This document shows positions 9,062 to 18,239 of a stretch of DNA of 64,000 bases, in pieces (the stretch's first letter is position 1; every line of letters begins with the position of its first letter). The notes below the pieces were generated by a model that searched no databases, had not been told where the DNA came from, and worked only from the letters and a program-made list of their open reading frames with translations. This DNA is from Mesorhizobium sp. J8. Lineage in GTDB: Bacteria > Pseudomonadota > Alphaproteobacteria > Rhizobiales > Rhizobiaceae. A program made the position numbers and the translations under genes. Location of the stretch: the NCBI RefSeq assembly GCF_016591715.1, contig NZ_AP024109.1:4650001-4714000 (forward strand), in the 5' to 3' direction.

Positions 9062-11224
9062 TTACGTGCGCACGATGAGCGGCACCTGGCCCTCGTGCCG
9101 GTCGGGCAAGAAGGCTGCAACGCGGTCGCCGACCCGCTGGAAGGTGAGATCTACCGCTTTGTCGCCGACCGTCAGATGCCGGAGCGTGAGCGTGTCGATG
9201 CCGATCGGGAGCCTTGGCCGCGAGACATGCAATTCGCCCGCCCAGCCATCGATTTCGAGCCCGAGACAGGCCTGCATCAGCATGAAGGTGGAGCCGGCCG
9301 ACCAGGCCTGCGGGAGGCACGCCACGGGATAGGCGATCGGCGCTTCGCCCGGAGCCCGGGCGAACCCGCAGAACAGCTCGGGCAGACGCATGTTGAAATG
9401 CACGGCCGACTCGAACATGCCGCTCATCAGCCGCACCACGCTGTCGCGTTCGCCGTAGCGTGCGAGGCCGACGCCGCAGAGCGCCGTGTCATGCGGCCAG
9501 ATCGAGCCGTTGTGGTAGGACATCGGATTGAAGAACACCGCATCGTCGGCGAGCGTCCTGAGCCCCCAGCCGGAATGGAAGGACGCCGACAGCAACTGGT
9601 CGGCAACCAGCTTGGCGCGCTCTGGCTGCGGCAGCCCGACGAAAAGCAGGTGTCCTGCATTCGATGTGCGCACCTTGCACGGCTTGCCCTCGCCATCGAT
9701 GGCCAGAGCATAGAAATTCATGTCGTCCTGCCAGAAATCCCGCTCCACCGCGACCCGCATTTCCTCGGCGCGGTTCTCCCAGTGCTCGGCGTCGGCGAAT
9801 TCACCGCGGCGGCGTGCGAGCGCCGCCATGCCGCGGAAAGCGGCGAAGACATAGCCCTGCACCTCGACCAGCGCTATCGGTCCCTTGGGGATGCGGCCGT
9901 CGGCGTGGAACACCGAATCGAAACTGTCCTTCCAGCCCTGATTGGCAAGGCCCGACTCGGCGGCGCGCTGGTAGGTGACGAAACCGGTCGCGCGGCTCGC
10001 CTCCTCAGTCCATTCGGCGGCGGCCTTCAGCGAAGGCCAGAGCCTGTCGATGAAGGCCATGTCGCCGGTGCGGTCGGCATAGGCGGAAGCCAGATGGATA
10101 TAGAGCGGCGTGGTGTCGACGCCGCCATAATAGCGGCCGAATGGAAGCTCGCGCAGCGCGGCCATCTCGCCCTTGCGCGTCTCATGCATGATCTTGCCGG
10201 GCTGGGAATCCGAAAAAGGCGACGTTTCGGTCGCCTGGTGCTCGGCCAGAAAAGCCAGCACGCCCCGCGCCAGGCCGGGATTGAGCCAGAGCATCTGCAG
10301 GCTCGAGATCACGCCGTCGCGGCCGAATGCCGTCGAGAACCAGGGGATGCCGGCATAAGGATAGGGCCCGGTCGGGAGCTCCGTGGTAAGCAGCGCCACA
10401 TCGGCGCGGGCGCGCTCGACCCAGTCGTTGAAGACGCGGCCCGAGCTGTGCACCGTGGCGCCATGTCTGCGCTTGGCGCGCATGCCGAAGCGGGCCCGCG
10501 CCGCCGCGGCGCGGAAACGGTCGCGATTGGGAGCCTCCGAAGCTTCCGGGCCGACTTCGACATACAGTACCTTGCTGCTGCGCTTGGTCACCGCGATCAG
10601 GAAGTCGGCGCGGTTGTCGCTTAGTTTGTCGGGAGCTTGCGAAAAGGAGATTGCCGACAGGCGCGGCAGCCCGTCGAGACCGTCATAGCCGAGCATGACG
10701 GACTCCTTGTCGGTCTTTGCCAGATGCGTCGTGCCGCGCTTCGCCCGCGTCGAGCCGCGCACCTCGAACATGTCACGGAAGTCGGCTGCAAAATGCAGCG
10801 AGACGGTGATGGTCGAATGCTCGCGGCTGTAATTGGAAAGCGTGATGCGCTCGAACAGCCTGTCCTGCCACAACAGCCTGACGCGTTCGATATGGATAGC
10901 CCCCTGGGGAATATCGCGGCCGGCCGCGCTCTGGATCGGCAGGTTGGTGAGGTTGGACGTGAACAGCACATTGTCCTGGCTGAGCGAGGCGCCGAGCAGC
11001 GACATCTGCCTGCCGCCGATGGTCAGCCGGAATTCGGACAGCACGCGCGTGTCGTCGCGAAAGAAGCCGTCGCCCGATCCTCTGATGTCACCATAGGCGT
11101 CGGCCACCGCGAAGCAATCGCCCTGCTTCAGGGCAAAAAGCCGGTGCGGTTCCCGCGGCGCCGTTTCGTCGAGCGATGAAAGGGCCACGGCGGGATCGAG
11201 CTTGCGCTCGTCGAGCTCCGTCAT
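9062..11224 (-). CDS. Amylo-alpha-1,6-glucosidase / glycogen-debranching-type glycoside hydrolase
   Basis: 720 residues; ATG at 11224 after GAGGTGA. The N-terminal third (ALKQGDCFAVADAYGDIRG, then FFRDDTRVLSEF) is the beta-sandwich domain of bacterial debranching-like enzymes. The C-terminal two thirds is an (alpha/alpha)6 barrel with PWFSTAFGRDG near residue 295 and GWKDSFDSVFHADG near 430, as in amylo-alpha-1,6-glucosidases. It probably trims alpha-glucans, although relatives act on varied alpha-glucosides. Its place between trehalose synthesis and a glycosyltransferase suggests a stress-related carbohydrate locus. Confidence 0.85.
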   Translation of the reverse strand: MTELDERKLDPAVALSSLDETAPREPHRLFALKQGDCFAVADAYGDIRGSGDGFFRDDTRVLSEFRLTIGGRQMSLLGASLSQDNVLFTSNLTNLPIQSAAGRDIPQGAIHIERVRLLWQDRLFERITLSNYSREHSTITVSLHFAADFRDMFEVRGSTRAKRGTTHLAKTDKESVMLGYDGLDGLPRLSAISFSQAPDKLSDNRADFLIAVTKRSSKVLYVEVGPEASEAPNRDRFRAAAARARFGMRAKRRHGATVHSSGRVFNDWVERARADVALLTTELPTGPYPYAGIPWFSTAFGRDGVISSLQMLWLNPGLARGVLAFLAEHQATETSPFSDSQPGKIMHETRKGEMAALRELPFGRYYGGVDTTPLYIHLASAYADRTGDMAFIDRLWPSLKAAAEWTEEASRATGFVTYQRAAESGLANQGWKDSFDSVFHADGRIPKGPIALVEVQGYVFAAFRGMAALARRRGEFADAEHWENRAEEMRVAVERDFWQDDMNFYALAIDGEGKPCKVRTSNAGHLLFVGLPQPERAKLVADQLLSASFHSGWGLRTLADDAVFFNPMSYHNGSIWPHDTALCGVGLARYGERDSVVRLMSGMFESAVHFNMRLPELFCGFARAPGEAPIAYPVACLPQAWSAGSTFMLMQACLGLEIDGWAGELHVSRPRLPIGIDTLTLRHLTVGDKAVDLTFQRVGDRVAAFLPDRHEGQVPLIVRT

Positions 11225-11251
11225 TCGTCACCTCTTTGTTTGCCCCGCCCT

Positions 11252-11299
11252 AGAGCATGATGCCGAGTGTGAAGCGGCCTTCGGACGTTATCATGCTCT
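11252..11299. repeat. Dispersed intergenic palindrome, GAGCATGAT...ATCATGCTC type
   Basis: AGAGCATGAT (11252-11261) and its exact complement ATCATGCTCT (11290-11299) flank a 28-base middle containing GTGTGAAGCGG. The ends match the element at 58893-58943. It lies upstream of the glucosidase gene and downstream of the glycosyltransferase gene, both on the minus strand. Confidence 0.7.
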
Positions 11300-11373
11300 A
11301 TCTCTTTGATTTAGGGCCGGATTCAGATTTCGGGTCGAGCAGGCCTGAAATCACCCGGCTCCAGGTATCAAGA

Positions 11374-12432
11374 TCAGGAGGCCTTGGCCTCCGGCGTGCC
11401 GGTCAGACGCATATAGGCAGCAAGATAATCGCGCGCCATTCTTGTCGCCGAGAACCTTTTCTCGAAGACCGCCCTCACCTGCCGCCGATCCAGATCGAGG
11501 AGGGCGGGCATCGACGCGACCGCATCCTCTACGCTGTCCACGACGAAGCCGGTGACGCCATTGTCGACGATCTCCGGCAGGGCGCCCTGGCTCCAGGCAA
11601 TCACCGGCGTGCCGCAGGCCATCGCCTCGATCGCGACGAGGCCGAACGGTTCCGGCCAGTCGATGGGGAACAAAAGGCCCGCCGCATTGCCGAGAAACCC
11701 GGCCTTCTCGTCTTCCGTGATCTCGCCGACATAGTCGACGCGGTCGCCATCGATCAGCGCCTCGATGTTGTCGCGGAAATAGGCGCGGTCGTCATCGCCG
11801 ATCTTGGCCGCCAGCTTCAGCTTCAAGCCGGACCGGCGCGCGATCTCGATGGCGCGGTCCGGCCGCTTGTCGCGCGACAGGCGTCCGAGGAAGGCGAGAT
11901 ATGGTTCTTCCGCTCGCGGTTCATAAGTCGGCTGGTAGGCGTCGAGCGGCAGTCCGTGATGGATCGTTGCGAGCCAGTTCGCATCCGGCAGGCCGCGCTT
12001 CTGGCTGTGCGAGATCGAGATCATCGGGAACCGCGGGAAGCGTTTGTAGGCCGGCGCCAGATCCACATAGTCGAGCCGGCCATGCGGGGTCGTCACCGTC
12101 CGCCCCGCCATCTCCTCGAAGAACGGAAAATGCAGGAAGTGGCTAAGATGGAAATGGATGACGTCGAACTCTTGGGCGCGCTCGCGCACCTCGGCAAGCA
12201 TCGCCAGATGCGCTGCGATCTCCGATTTCTTCGGCCGCGGGTCGAGGCGTATTGCCTGGTCGCGTCCAGGCACCAGCCTGGCTGACGTTTCGCTGTCGCC
12301 GCTGGCGAACAAAGTCACATCATGTCCGAGCCCGACCAGCGCTTCGGTGATATAGAAAACGATCCTCTCCGTCCCGCCATAGAGTTTCGGTGGCACGGAT
12401 TCGTAGAGCGGCGCGACATGGGCTATGCGCAT
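11374..12432 (-). CDS. Glycosyltransferase family 4
   Basis: 352 residues from the ATG at 12432, chosen because GAGGGA precedes it and because family members begin with MRIAHVAPLYE; the frame stays open further upstream without a ribosome site. The N-terminal domain has the acceptor-side glycine-rich GGTERIVFYITEALVGLGH, and the C-terminal domain has the nucleotide-sugar motif EPFGLVAIEAMACGTPV. It should transfer a sugar from an activated donor in the cytoplasm. The acceptor is unknown; the trehalose and glucan neighbours suggest glucan or glycoside synthesis. Confidence 0.85.
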   Translation of the reverse strand: MRIAHVAPLYESVPPKLYGGTERIVFYITEALVGLGHDVTLFASGDSETSARLVPGRDQAIRLDPRPKKSEIAAHLAMLAEVRERAQEFDVIHFHLSHFLHFPFFEEMAGRTVTTPHGRLDYVDLAPAYKRFPRFPMISISHSQKRGLPDANWLATIHHGLPLDAYQPTYEPRAEEPYLAFLGRLSRDKRPDRAIEIARRSGLKLKLAAKIGDDDRAYFRDNIEALIDGDRVDYVGEITEDEKAGFLGNAAGLLFPIDWPEPFGLVAIEAMACGTPVIAWSQGALPEIVDNGVTGFVVDSVEDAVASMPALLDLDRRQVRAVFEKRFSATRMARDYLAAYMRLTGTPEAKAS

Positions 12433-12596
12433 CGGTTCCCTCGGCTGCTGACGCGAGGCAAAATGCGTCAGCAGCCAGATCGTTCCTGCCCAATCGAGCA
12501 CAAGCGCTGTTGATATCCGTTCGACAAGGGTGACAAGTCGGCCAGAGGCTTTCAACCCTGAAGCGCTCCGAGCCCGATGCCGAGCGCCAACCAATT

Positions 12597-12611
12597 AAAT
12601 CAACTTGATTT
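12597..12611. promoter_or_regulatory. Perfect palindrome upstream of the ROK repressor gene
   Basis: AAATCAA-C-TTGATTT is a perfect 7-base-arm palindrome 26 bases before the GTG of the ROK regulator. It sits in the divergent region shared with the glycosyltransferase gene. AT-rich palindromes of this form suit a dimeric winged-helix repressor, so autoregulation is likely. A small GTAG-CAAT-CTAC hairpin follows at 12618-12629. Confidence 0.5.
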
Positions 12612-12636
12612 TCTAAAGTAGCAATCTACAATTTCG

Positions 12637-13860
12637 GTGACTGGCAACGACCGCATGACTCTCAAGAAAGCCATCTCCGGCACAAATCTCGAGCAGGCCA
12701 AATCGCACAACCGGCGTGTGGTGATCGAAACGATCCGCACCAACGGCGCGCTGTCGCGGGCGGCGATCGCCAGGTTGACGGCGCTGTCGTCGCAGACCAT
12801 CTCCAACATCGTCGAGGAACTGGAAGCGGCCGGGTTGCTGCGCCCTGAAGCAACGCTGAAAGGCGCGCGCGGCCAACCTGCCGTCCCCTACTCCATCAAC
12901 CCCGACGGCGGCTATTCGATCGGCCTGCAGCTCGACCATCAGCTTGCCGTCGGCGTCGTCACCGATCTCTCCGGCACCATGCGCGCGCGCATCGAGAAAA
13001 ATGTCGACCGGCCGACTCCCACAGAGGCCATGCCGCTGCTTGCCGCGATCTCAAGCGACCTGATCGCAACCTGCCGGCTCGATCGGAAACGACTGCTCGG
13101 CATCGGCATGGCGATGCCCGGGCCGTTCGGCGTCGAAGGCATGACGTCGGTCGGTCCGACGGCCCTTCCCGGCTGGCAGGATTTTCCGGTGGCCGACGAA
13201 CTGGAACGGCTGACCGGTATCGCCGTCACGGTCGAGAATGACGCCACCGCGGCGGCCATAGGCGAGCGGCTTTACGGCGTTGCCCGCAAGCTCGGCAGCT
13301 TCGTCTACCTTTTCATCGGCACGGGCCTCGGCGCCGGGCTGTTCCTCGACGGCCATCTCTACAAGGGAAGCCGTCACAATGCCGGCGAGATCGGCCACAT
13401 AATCGTGCAGCCGGGCGGACTTGCCTGCGGCTGCGGAAAGCGTGGCTGCCTGGAGCGCTACGTCTCGCTGCGCGCGGCCTATGACAGGCTCGGCCTGGCG
13501 GATCCCGACCATGCTTCTCCCGAGCTTCTGGAAGACCTGCTGGCAAAGGGCGACCTTCGTTTCGAGGCCTGGCTCGCCGAGGCGGTCGAGCCATTGCGGC
13601 AGGCGATCGACATCCTGGAGATGGCGCTCGATCCCGAAACCGTCGTGCTCGGCGGCTTCATGCCGCTGCCGGTGATCGAAGCTTTGGCCAGCCGGCTGGA
13701 ACCGCTCCATCTCTCGGTGAGCTCGACCAGCGTGCGTACCACGCCGCGCGTCATGGTCGGCGCCGCGGGAAAGGACACCTCCGTGCTCGGCGCGGCCGCG
13801 CTACCGATCTTTTCGGAAACCAACCCGCAATTCGACGTGCTGCAGAAGCCGGTCACCTGA
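12637..13860 (+). CDS. ROK-family transcriptional repressor (NagC/XylR type)
   Basis: 407 residues from GTG 12637; ATG 12655 is an equally possible start because neither has a good ribosome site. The N-terminal 80 residues form a winged helix (NRRVVIETIRTNGALSRAAIARLT). The rest is a ROK sugar-kinase fold with ENDATAAAIGERLYG, FIGTGLGAGLF, and the zinc motif CGCGKRGCLE near residue 265. ROK repressors release DNA on binding a sugar or sugar phosphate. It diverges from the glycosyltransferase gene, and its stop codon is three bases from the start of the deformylase-like gene, so the two are co-transcribed. Confidence 0.87.
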   Translation: MTGNDRMTLKKAISGTNLEQAKSHNRRVVIETIRTNGALSRAAIARLTALSSQTISNIVEELEAAGLLRPEATLKGARGQPAVPYSINPDGGYSIGLQLDHQLAVGVVTDLSGTMRARIEKNVDRPTPTEAMPLLAAISSDLIATCRLDRKRLLGIGMAMPGPFGVEGMTSVGPTALPGWQDFPVADELERLTGIAVTVENDATAAAIGERLYGVARKLGSFVYLFIGTGLGAGLFLDGHLYKGSRHNAGEIGHIIVQPGGLACGCGKRGCLERYVSLRAAYDRLGLADPDHASPELLEDLLAKGDLRFEAWLAEAVEPLRQAIDILEMALDPETVVLGGFMPLPVIEALASRLEPLHLSVSSTSVRTTPRVMVGAAGKDTSVLGAAALPIFSETNPQFDVLQKPVT

Positions 13861-13863
13861 CAC

Positions 13864-14361
13864 ATGGCGGTCCGGCCGATCATAAAGTTTCCCGATCCCC
13901 TACTGCGCGCCGTCGCGGATCCCGTAGCGCTTTTCGACAGCGATCTGCGCAACCTGGCCGGCGATCTCATCGACACCATCCACGCGGCACCCGGGATCGG
14001 CATAACCGCCCCGCATATCGGCATCCTGAAACGCCTTGTCGTGATCCAGGTACCTCCCGCCGCAAAGCCTTCGATCTATGTAAATCCGTCGATTGTCGAG
14101 GCCTCGACCGAAACGATCCGCCATACGGAAGGCAGCGTTTCGATGCCTGGCGTGACGGAAGATGTCGAGCGCCACGCCCGCGTGCGGGTTCGCTATCAGG
14201 ATCTCGAGGAGGAGCAATTCGAGGACGCGGAGGGCCTGCTGGCGGTCTGCCACCAGCATGAGATCGATCAACTCGACGGGCTCTTCTGGACGCAGAGGCT
14301 ATCGCGCCTGAAACGCGAGCGCGTGACCAAACGCTACGCCAAGCTAACCCGAGCGTCCTAA
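13864..14361 (+). CDS. Peptide-deformylase-like protein with altered catalytic motifs
   Basis: 165 residues, typical deformylase length. All three signature motifs are recognisable but changed. Motif 1 reads GIGITAPH with H51 where active enzymes have Gln. Motif 2 reads EGSVS with S91 where the metal-ligand Cys should be. Motif 3 reads HEIDQ, keeping H132 and E133 but with Q136 in place of the last metal-ligand His. The canonical three-ligand metal site is therefore lost. Similar deformylase-like paralogues are known in rhizobia and Brucella. It is probably not the housekeeping deformylase, and its link to a ROK regulator is unexplained. Confidence 0.8.
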   Translation: MAVRPIIKFPDPLLRAVADPVALFDSDLRNLAGDLIDTIHAAPGIGITAPHIGILKRLVVIQVPPAAKPSIYVNPSIVEASTETIRHTEGSVSMPGVTEDVERHARVRVRYQDLEEEQFEDAEGLLAVCHQHEIDQLDGLFWTQRLSRLKRERVTKRYAKLTRAS

Positions 14362-14377
14362 TTTTAGATTGGCGAGA

Positions 14378-15175
14378 TTATGATCTGGTCTGCCGGCCGG
14401 CGACGCGTTCGAGCCCGATCAGCAAGATGAGCGTCACGGCGACGAGCACCATGGTCAGTGCAGCGCCGGCAAACACATCGCCGCGGTCGGTGAGGCTGAA
14501 GATGGATACCGGCAGCGTCACCCAGCCCGGCGGGTAGACCATCACGGTAGCGCCGAGCTCGCCCATCGACAGCGCGAAGCTCAAGCCGAAGGCGGCGACC
14601 AGATAGGGCGTAAGCAGCGGCAGCGTGACGTGCCAGAGCCGGTAGGCGGGACGCGCCCCGAGGCTCGACGCCACTTGCTCGAAATCGGGTGAGAGCCTCG
14701 CCAGCCCGGCCGAGACATTGCCGAAGGTGAAGGCCGAGATCAGCACGAAATGCGCGACCATGACGATGGCGATAGTACCGTTGAGGAGCAGCGGAGGATG
14801 GCTGAAGGCCACAAGCAGGCCGAGTCCGACGGATACCGAAGGGACGGCGCTTGGAATGAAGAACAGCACGCCGAGCACCCTGGCCAAAGTTGCGTCCTGG
14901 ATACGCAGCGCAAGTGCTGCCCAGGTGCCGCTGACCAGCGCCAGCGCGCTGGCCAGGAAGCCGGTGACGAGGCTTGCCTTCACCGCCTGCCAAGCCGCGC
15001 CCTGCACGACATCGCTGTAATGCTCTGTTGTCAGGCCGCTGGGCAGCACGCCGTTCCACTGGTCGGCCAGGCTGGAAAGCAGGATCACCGCGAGAGGAGC
15101 GAGGAACAGCAGGCCGAACAGCAGCGCGAAGACTGCCCAAATCAACATGCGACCGGGGCGCGACCAGACCAGCAT
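14378..15175 (-). CDS. phnV: 2-Aminoethylphosphonate ABC transporter permease
   Basis: 265 residues from ATG 15175, two bases after the stop of phnU. It has about six membrane segments and the EAA-type cytoplasmic loop (ASSLGARPAYRLWHVTLPLL, near residues 169-188). It belongs to the BPD_transp_1 family and with PhnU should form the heterodimeric channel for 2-aminoethylphosphonate. It is the last gene of the phosphonate block and ends 16 bases from the convergent deformylase-like gene. The frame remains open upstream into phnU, but that extension lies out of frame inside phnU and is not used. Confidence 0.85.
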   Translation of the reverse strand: MLVWSRPGRMLIWAVFALLFGLLFLAPLAVILLSSLADQWNGVLPSGLTTEHYSDVVQGAAWQAVKASLVTGFLASALALVSGTWAALALRIQDATLARVLGVLFFIPSAVPSVSVGLGLLVAFSHPPLLLNGTIAIVMVAHFVLISAFTFGNVSAGLARLSPDFEQVASSLGARPAYRLWHVTLPLLTPYLVAAFGLSFALSMGELGATVMVYPPGWVTLPVSIFSLTDRGDVFAGAALTMVLVAVTLILLIGLERVAGRQTRS

Positions 15176-15177
15176 CC

Positions 15178-16035
15178 CTATGCTCCGAGACGGCCGGCGG
15201 CGAACCGGTAGAGGCCGAACAGCCCCAGCGACAGCGCGATGTTGATGACGGCAATGATGCAGGCGACCTGATAGGCCGATTCCTGGATGGCCTTGCTGTA
15301 GATCAGCAGCGGCAGCGTGATGACGCCCTTGGCGCCGATGAACAGCACGATGCCGAACTCGTTCACCGTCAACAACAGACACAAGCTGCCGCCGGCGATC
15401 AGCGCCGGCACGGCGGCCGGCAGGATGATTTGGCACACGATCCTGAACGGCCGCGCGCCGAGCACGCTGGCCGCTTCGATCTGGCCGCGATCGACGAGCG
15501 AAAAGGCGGCAAGCAGAGGCCGCAGCACGAAGGGCGAGTAGACGGTGACCTCGGCCAGCACCACGCCCCAGGTTGAGTAGAGGAAATCGACCGGCGGTGC
15601 CTGCAGCGAAAAGACTTCCATCAATCCGGCATTGAGCATGCCGGCCGAGCCGTAGAGGAAGGTGAAGGCGAGCGTCACCAGGAAGGTGGGCAAGGCGATG
15701 AAAGTGTCGATAAGCCGTGCGATCACGCCGCTGCCGGGAAACGGCACGAAGGCGAGGATCAGCCCCAGCACCAGCCCGACGATCAGGCACCCGGCCGTCG
15801 CCGCGACCGAGATGGTGATCGTGTTGAGAAGGGCGTTGAGGAAGAAGCGTGCATGCAGCACGCGCACGAACTCGGCGACATTGGCCATGCCGCTGTCGTC
15901 GGTAAAAGCCTGCCGGACGATCAGCACCAACGGATAGAAGAACAAGAGCGCCAGCAGCGCAGCCGGCGGCACGATCCAGAACCGGCCAGGCACCTTCTTG
16001 ACTGTCGGTGCGGGAAGGACGGCCGCGTCAGCCAC
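15178..16035 (-). CDS. phnU: 2-Aminoethylphosphonate ABC transporter permease
   Basis: 285 residues with a short charged N-terminus, then about six membrane segments. The EAA loop is ASVLGARPFRIVCQIILPAA near residues 189-208. Its start overlaps the end of phnT by eight bases, which signals translational coupling. Together with PhnV it forms the inner-membrane channel of the importer whose receptor is PhnS. The assignment to aminoethylphosphonate rests on the PhnS sequence and on the catabolic genes upstream. Confidence 0.86.
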   Translation of the reverse strand: MADAAVLPAPTVKKVPGRFWIVPPAALLALLFFYPLVLIVRQAFTDDSGMANVAEFVRVLHARFFLNALLNTITISVAATAGCLIVGLVLGLILAFVPFPGSGVIARLIDTFIALPTFLVTLAFTFLYGSAGMLNAGLMEVFSLQAPPVDFLYSTWGVVLAEVTVYSPFVLRPLLAAFSLVDRGQIEAASVLGARPFRIVCQIILPAAVPALIAGGSLCLLLTVNEFGIVLFIGAKGVITLPLLIYSKAIQESAYQVACIIAVINIALSLGLFGLYRFAAGRLGA

Positions 16036-17176
16036 GGACGTCTTCCGGTACGAGCGAGGTATCGCCGGGCGTGAAGAAGAGCGGTACGGCGGAGCCGCGC
16101 TCCGGCAGGCTCACCGGCAGCCTGGTCGCCGAGACGCGCACCGGCGTTCCCTCGACATCGAGCACCAGATGGGTGAGCTCGCCCTGCCAATGCACTTCCT
16201 TCAGCGTGCCGACGATTTTGTTGGTGTGTTCCGCGTCGCCGGTGAGGCTGAGATGCTGCGGCCTGATGCAGAGCAAGGTCTTGTCGCCGGGCTTCTCGCC
16301 GCGTCCCGCACCTGCCAGCACGGCATCGCCGAGCCTGGCCTTGGCGAACCCCTTCGGTCCGGCGGCGCCTTCCGCGACGGTGACCGGCAACAGGTTCGCG
16401 CGACCCAGGAACTCCGCCGTAAAGCGGTTCGGCGGCCGGCGATAGAGTTCGGCCGTCGGCCCGTGCGAGGACACCCGTCCGTCGCGCATGATGGCGATCT
16501 TGTCGGCAAGCGTCAGCGCTTCGGTCTGGTCGTGCGTGACATAGAGGATCGTCAGTCCAGGCAGGTCGCGATGCAGCTTTGCGATCTCCTCGACCATGTT
16601 GCGCCTGATCTGCGCGTCGAGCGCCGAAAGCGGCTCGTCGAGCAGAAGCACGCGCGGCCTGACCGCAAGCGCCCGCGCGATCGCCACACGCTGCTGCTGG
16701 CCGCCGGAAAGCTCGCGCGGATAGCGCTTGGCAAAGCCCGACATGCCGACGATTGCGAGCGAATCCTTGACGCGCTCGGCAATCAGCGCCTTGTCGGCCC
16801 CTTGCGCCCTGAGGCCGAACGCGACGTTGTCCTCGGCCCGCATATGGGGGAAGAGCGCATAGTTCTGGACCACCATGCCGAGCCCGCGCTCGTAGGGCGG
16901 AAGATCGGTCACGTCGGTGGCGCCGATGCGGATCCGGCCGCTTGCCGGCCGGACGAAACCGGCGACGGCCCGGAGCGCCGTGGTCTTGCCCGAGCCGGAG
17001 GGTCCGATCATCGCCAGGATCTCGCCAGGCGCGATGTCGAGCGTCAGCGGATGCAGCACGACATGCGCGCCATAGGCGACGCTGACCTTGTCGAAGTGGA
17101 CATTGGATCCGGCACCGCGAATTTTCGCGGCGTCGACATCCATGACATTGCTTCCCGTGAAAGCGGGCACCGACAT
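16028..17176 (-). CDS. phnT: 2-Aminoethylphosphonate ABC transporter ATP-binding protein
   Basis: 382 residues from ATG 17176, which follows GGAGGAG; an upstream extension lacks a ribosome site. Walker A GPSGSGKTT near residue 72, signature LSGGQQQRVAIARALA near 172 and Walker B VLLLDEPLSALD near 195 are intact. The C-terminal 130 residues form a TOBE-type regulatory domain, as in PotA/CysA-type ATPases. It powers PhnU and PhnV. An unusually long N-terminal tail of about 45 residues precedes the ATPase domain. Confidence 0.88.
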   Translation of the reverse strand: MSVPAFTGSNVMDVDAAKIRGAGSNVHFDKVSVAYGAHVVLHPLTLDIAPGEILAMIGPSGSGKTTALRAVAGFVRPASGRIRIGATDVTDLPPYERGLGMVVQNYALFPHMRAEDNVAFGLRAQGADKALIAERVKDSLAIVGMSGFAKRYPRELSGGQQQRVAIARALAVRPRVLLLDEPLSALDAQIRRNMVEEIAKLHRDLPGLTILYVTHDQTEALTLADKIAIMRDGRVSSHGPTAELYRRPPNRFTAEFLGRANLLPVTVAEGAAGPKGFAKARLGDAVLAGAGRGEKPGDKTLLCIRPQHLSLTGDAEHTNKIVGTLKEVHWQGELTHLVLDVEGTPVRVSATRLPVSLPERGSAVPLFFTPGDTSLVPEDVRG

Positions 17177-17207
17177 GGCTGCTCCTCCGGATTTGCTCAC
17201 CAGGAGA

Positions 17208-18239
17208 TCAACTTCCCGTCGCTTCGTTCCACTTCTTGACATAGTCGGGCAGCTTGGCGAGCGCATCGTCCCAGTTCGGCGCCCAGATGGTCACGCCCTT
17301 CATCGCCTCCTGCGCCTTGGCGAAATTGGCGTCGTCCGGCTTCACATCCTTGCGGGCCGGCAGGCCGAGCGCGACGGAGCTTACCGTCGACTGCGCTTCC
17401 TTGGAGAGCAGGAACTCGATCAGCTTCTTGCCGTTGTCGGAATTGGGCGCGCCGGTGACCAGGCCGATCTCATAGGGCAGCGCGAAGGTAGAGCGGGTGC
17501 CGTCCGGACCGGCGGGCCAGAACACCTTGATGTTCGGATTGTCCGCCATCTGCGACAGGTTCATCTGCAGGTCGCCATTGGCGACATGCAACTCGCCCTT
17601 GTTGACCAGCGCGGTCAGCTTGCCGGTCGAGGCGGATGGGCCGACATTGTTGTCCTGCAGCTTCTTCATGAATTCGAAGCCGGCATCCTCGCCGCCGAAG
17701 GCGTGGATGATCTCGAGCATGACGGCGGTGCCGTCGCCGGCCTGGCCAGGCGTCGAATACTGGATCTTGCCCTTGAACTTCGGATCGAGCAGGTCGTTAT
17801 AGCTCTTCGGCGCTTCCGAAAGCACGGAGGCGTTGTAAATGAAGTTCATGTAGTTGTTGACCAGCGGCCGGTACTTGTCGGTGCCACCGTCGATCTGGTC
17901 GGAGCCTTCGGGCTTGAAGTCCTGCAAAAGGCCGTCGGCGGCGGCGCGCTGGATGAAGGGCGGCAGCGTGACGAGCACGTCGGCCTGCGGGTTCGACTTC
18001 TCCTTGGCGACGCGTTCGACGACGCCGCCCGAGCCGCCCTCGATATACTGCACGGTGATGCCGGTGGCCTTGGTGAAGGCCGCGAACTCGGTCTCGTACC
18101 AGCTGTTGTTGCCGTCATGCAGGCCGTCTGCCGAATAGATGGTGACGACGCCGTCGGCGAAGGCCGGAGCAACAAGCGCCGATGAGCCGAGCAGCGTCGC
18201 GGCGAAGGTCATGGCCAAGGTAAGATTGCGCGATTTCAT
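17208..18239 (-). CDS. phnS: 2-Aminoethylphosphonate periplasmic binding protein
   Basis: 343 residues from ATG 18239, preceded by AGGGGA. A signal peptide is visible ([20 protein letters not shown], cleavage after AFA). The mature N-terminus [19 protein letters not shown] is characteristic of PhnS receptors. The rest is an iron/spermidine-type (SBP_bac) fold. It captures 2-aminoethylphosphonate or a related phosphonate in the periplasm. A 255-base region upstream separates it from the catabolic genes and carries an AT-rich motif that also occurs before phnW, so it probably has its own promoter. Confidence 0.86.
   Translation of the reverse strand: MKSRNLTLAMTFAATLLGSSALVAPAFADGVVTIYSADGLHDGNNSWYETEFAAFTKATGITVQYIEGGSGGVVERVAKEKSNPQADVLVTLPPFIQRAAADGLLQDFKPEGSDQIDGGTDKYRPLVNNYMNFIYNASVLSEAPKSYNDLLDPKFKGKIQYSTPGQAGDGTAVMLEIIHAFGGEDAGFEFMKKLQDNNVGPSASTGKLTALVNKGELHVANGDLQMNLSQMADNPNIKVFWPAGPDGTRSTFALPYEIGLVTGAPNSDNGKKLIEFLLSKEAQSTVSSVALGLPARKDVKPDDANFAKAQEAMKGVTIWAPNWDDALAKLPDYVKKWNEATGS

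Noticed and set aside
8813..10624. A 603-codon open frame on the plus strand
   Set aside because: Antisense to the amylo-1,6-glucosidase-type gene and the start of otsA; no domain is visible.
13864..14361. Annotation as the essential peptide deformylase
   Set aside because: The metal-ligand Cys and one His are replaced and the motif-1 Gln is changed, so it should not be counted as the housekeeping enzyme.
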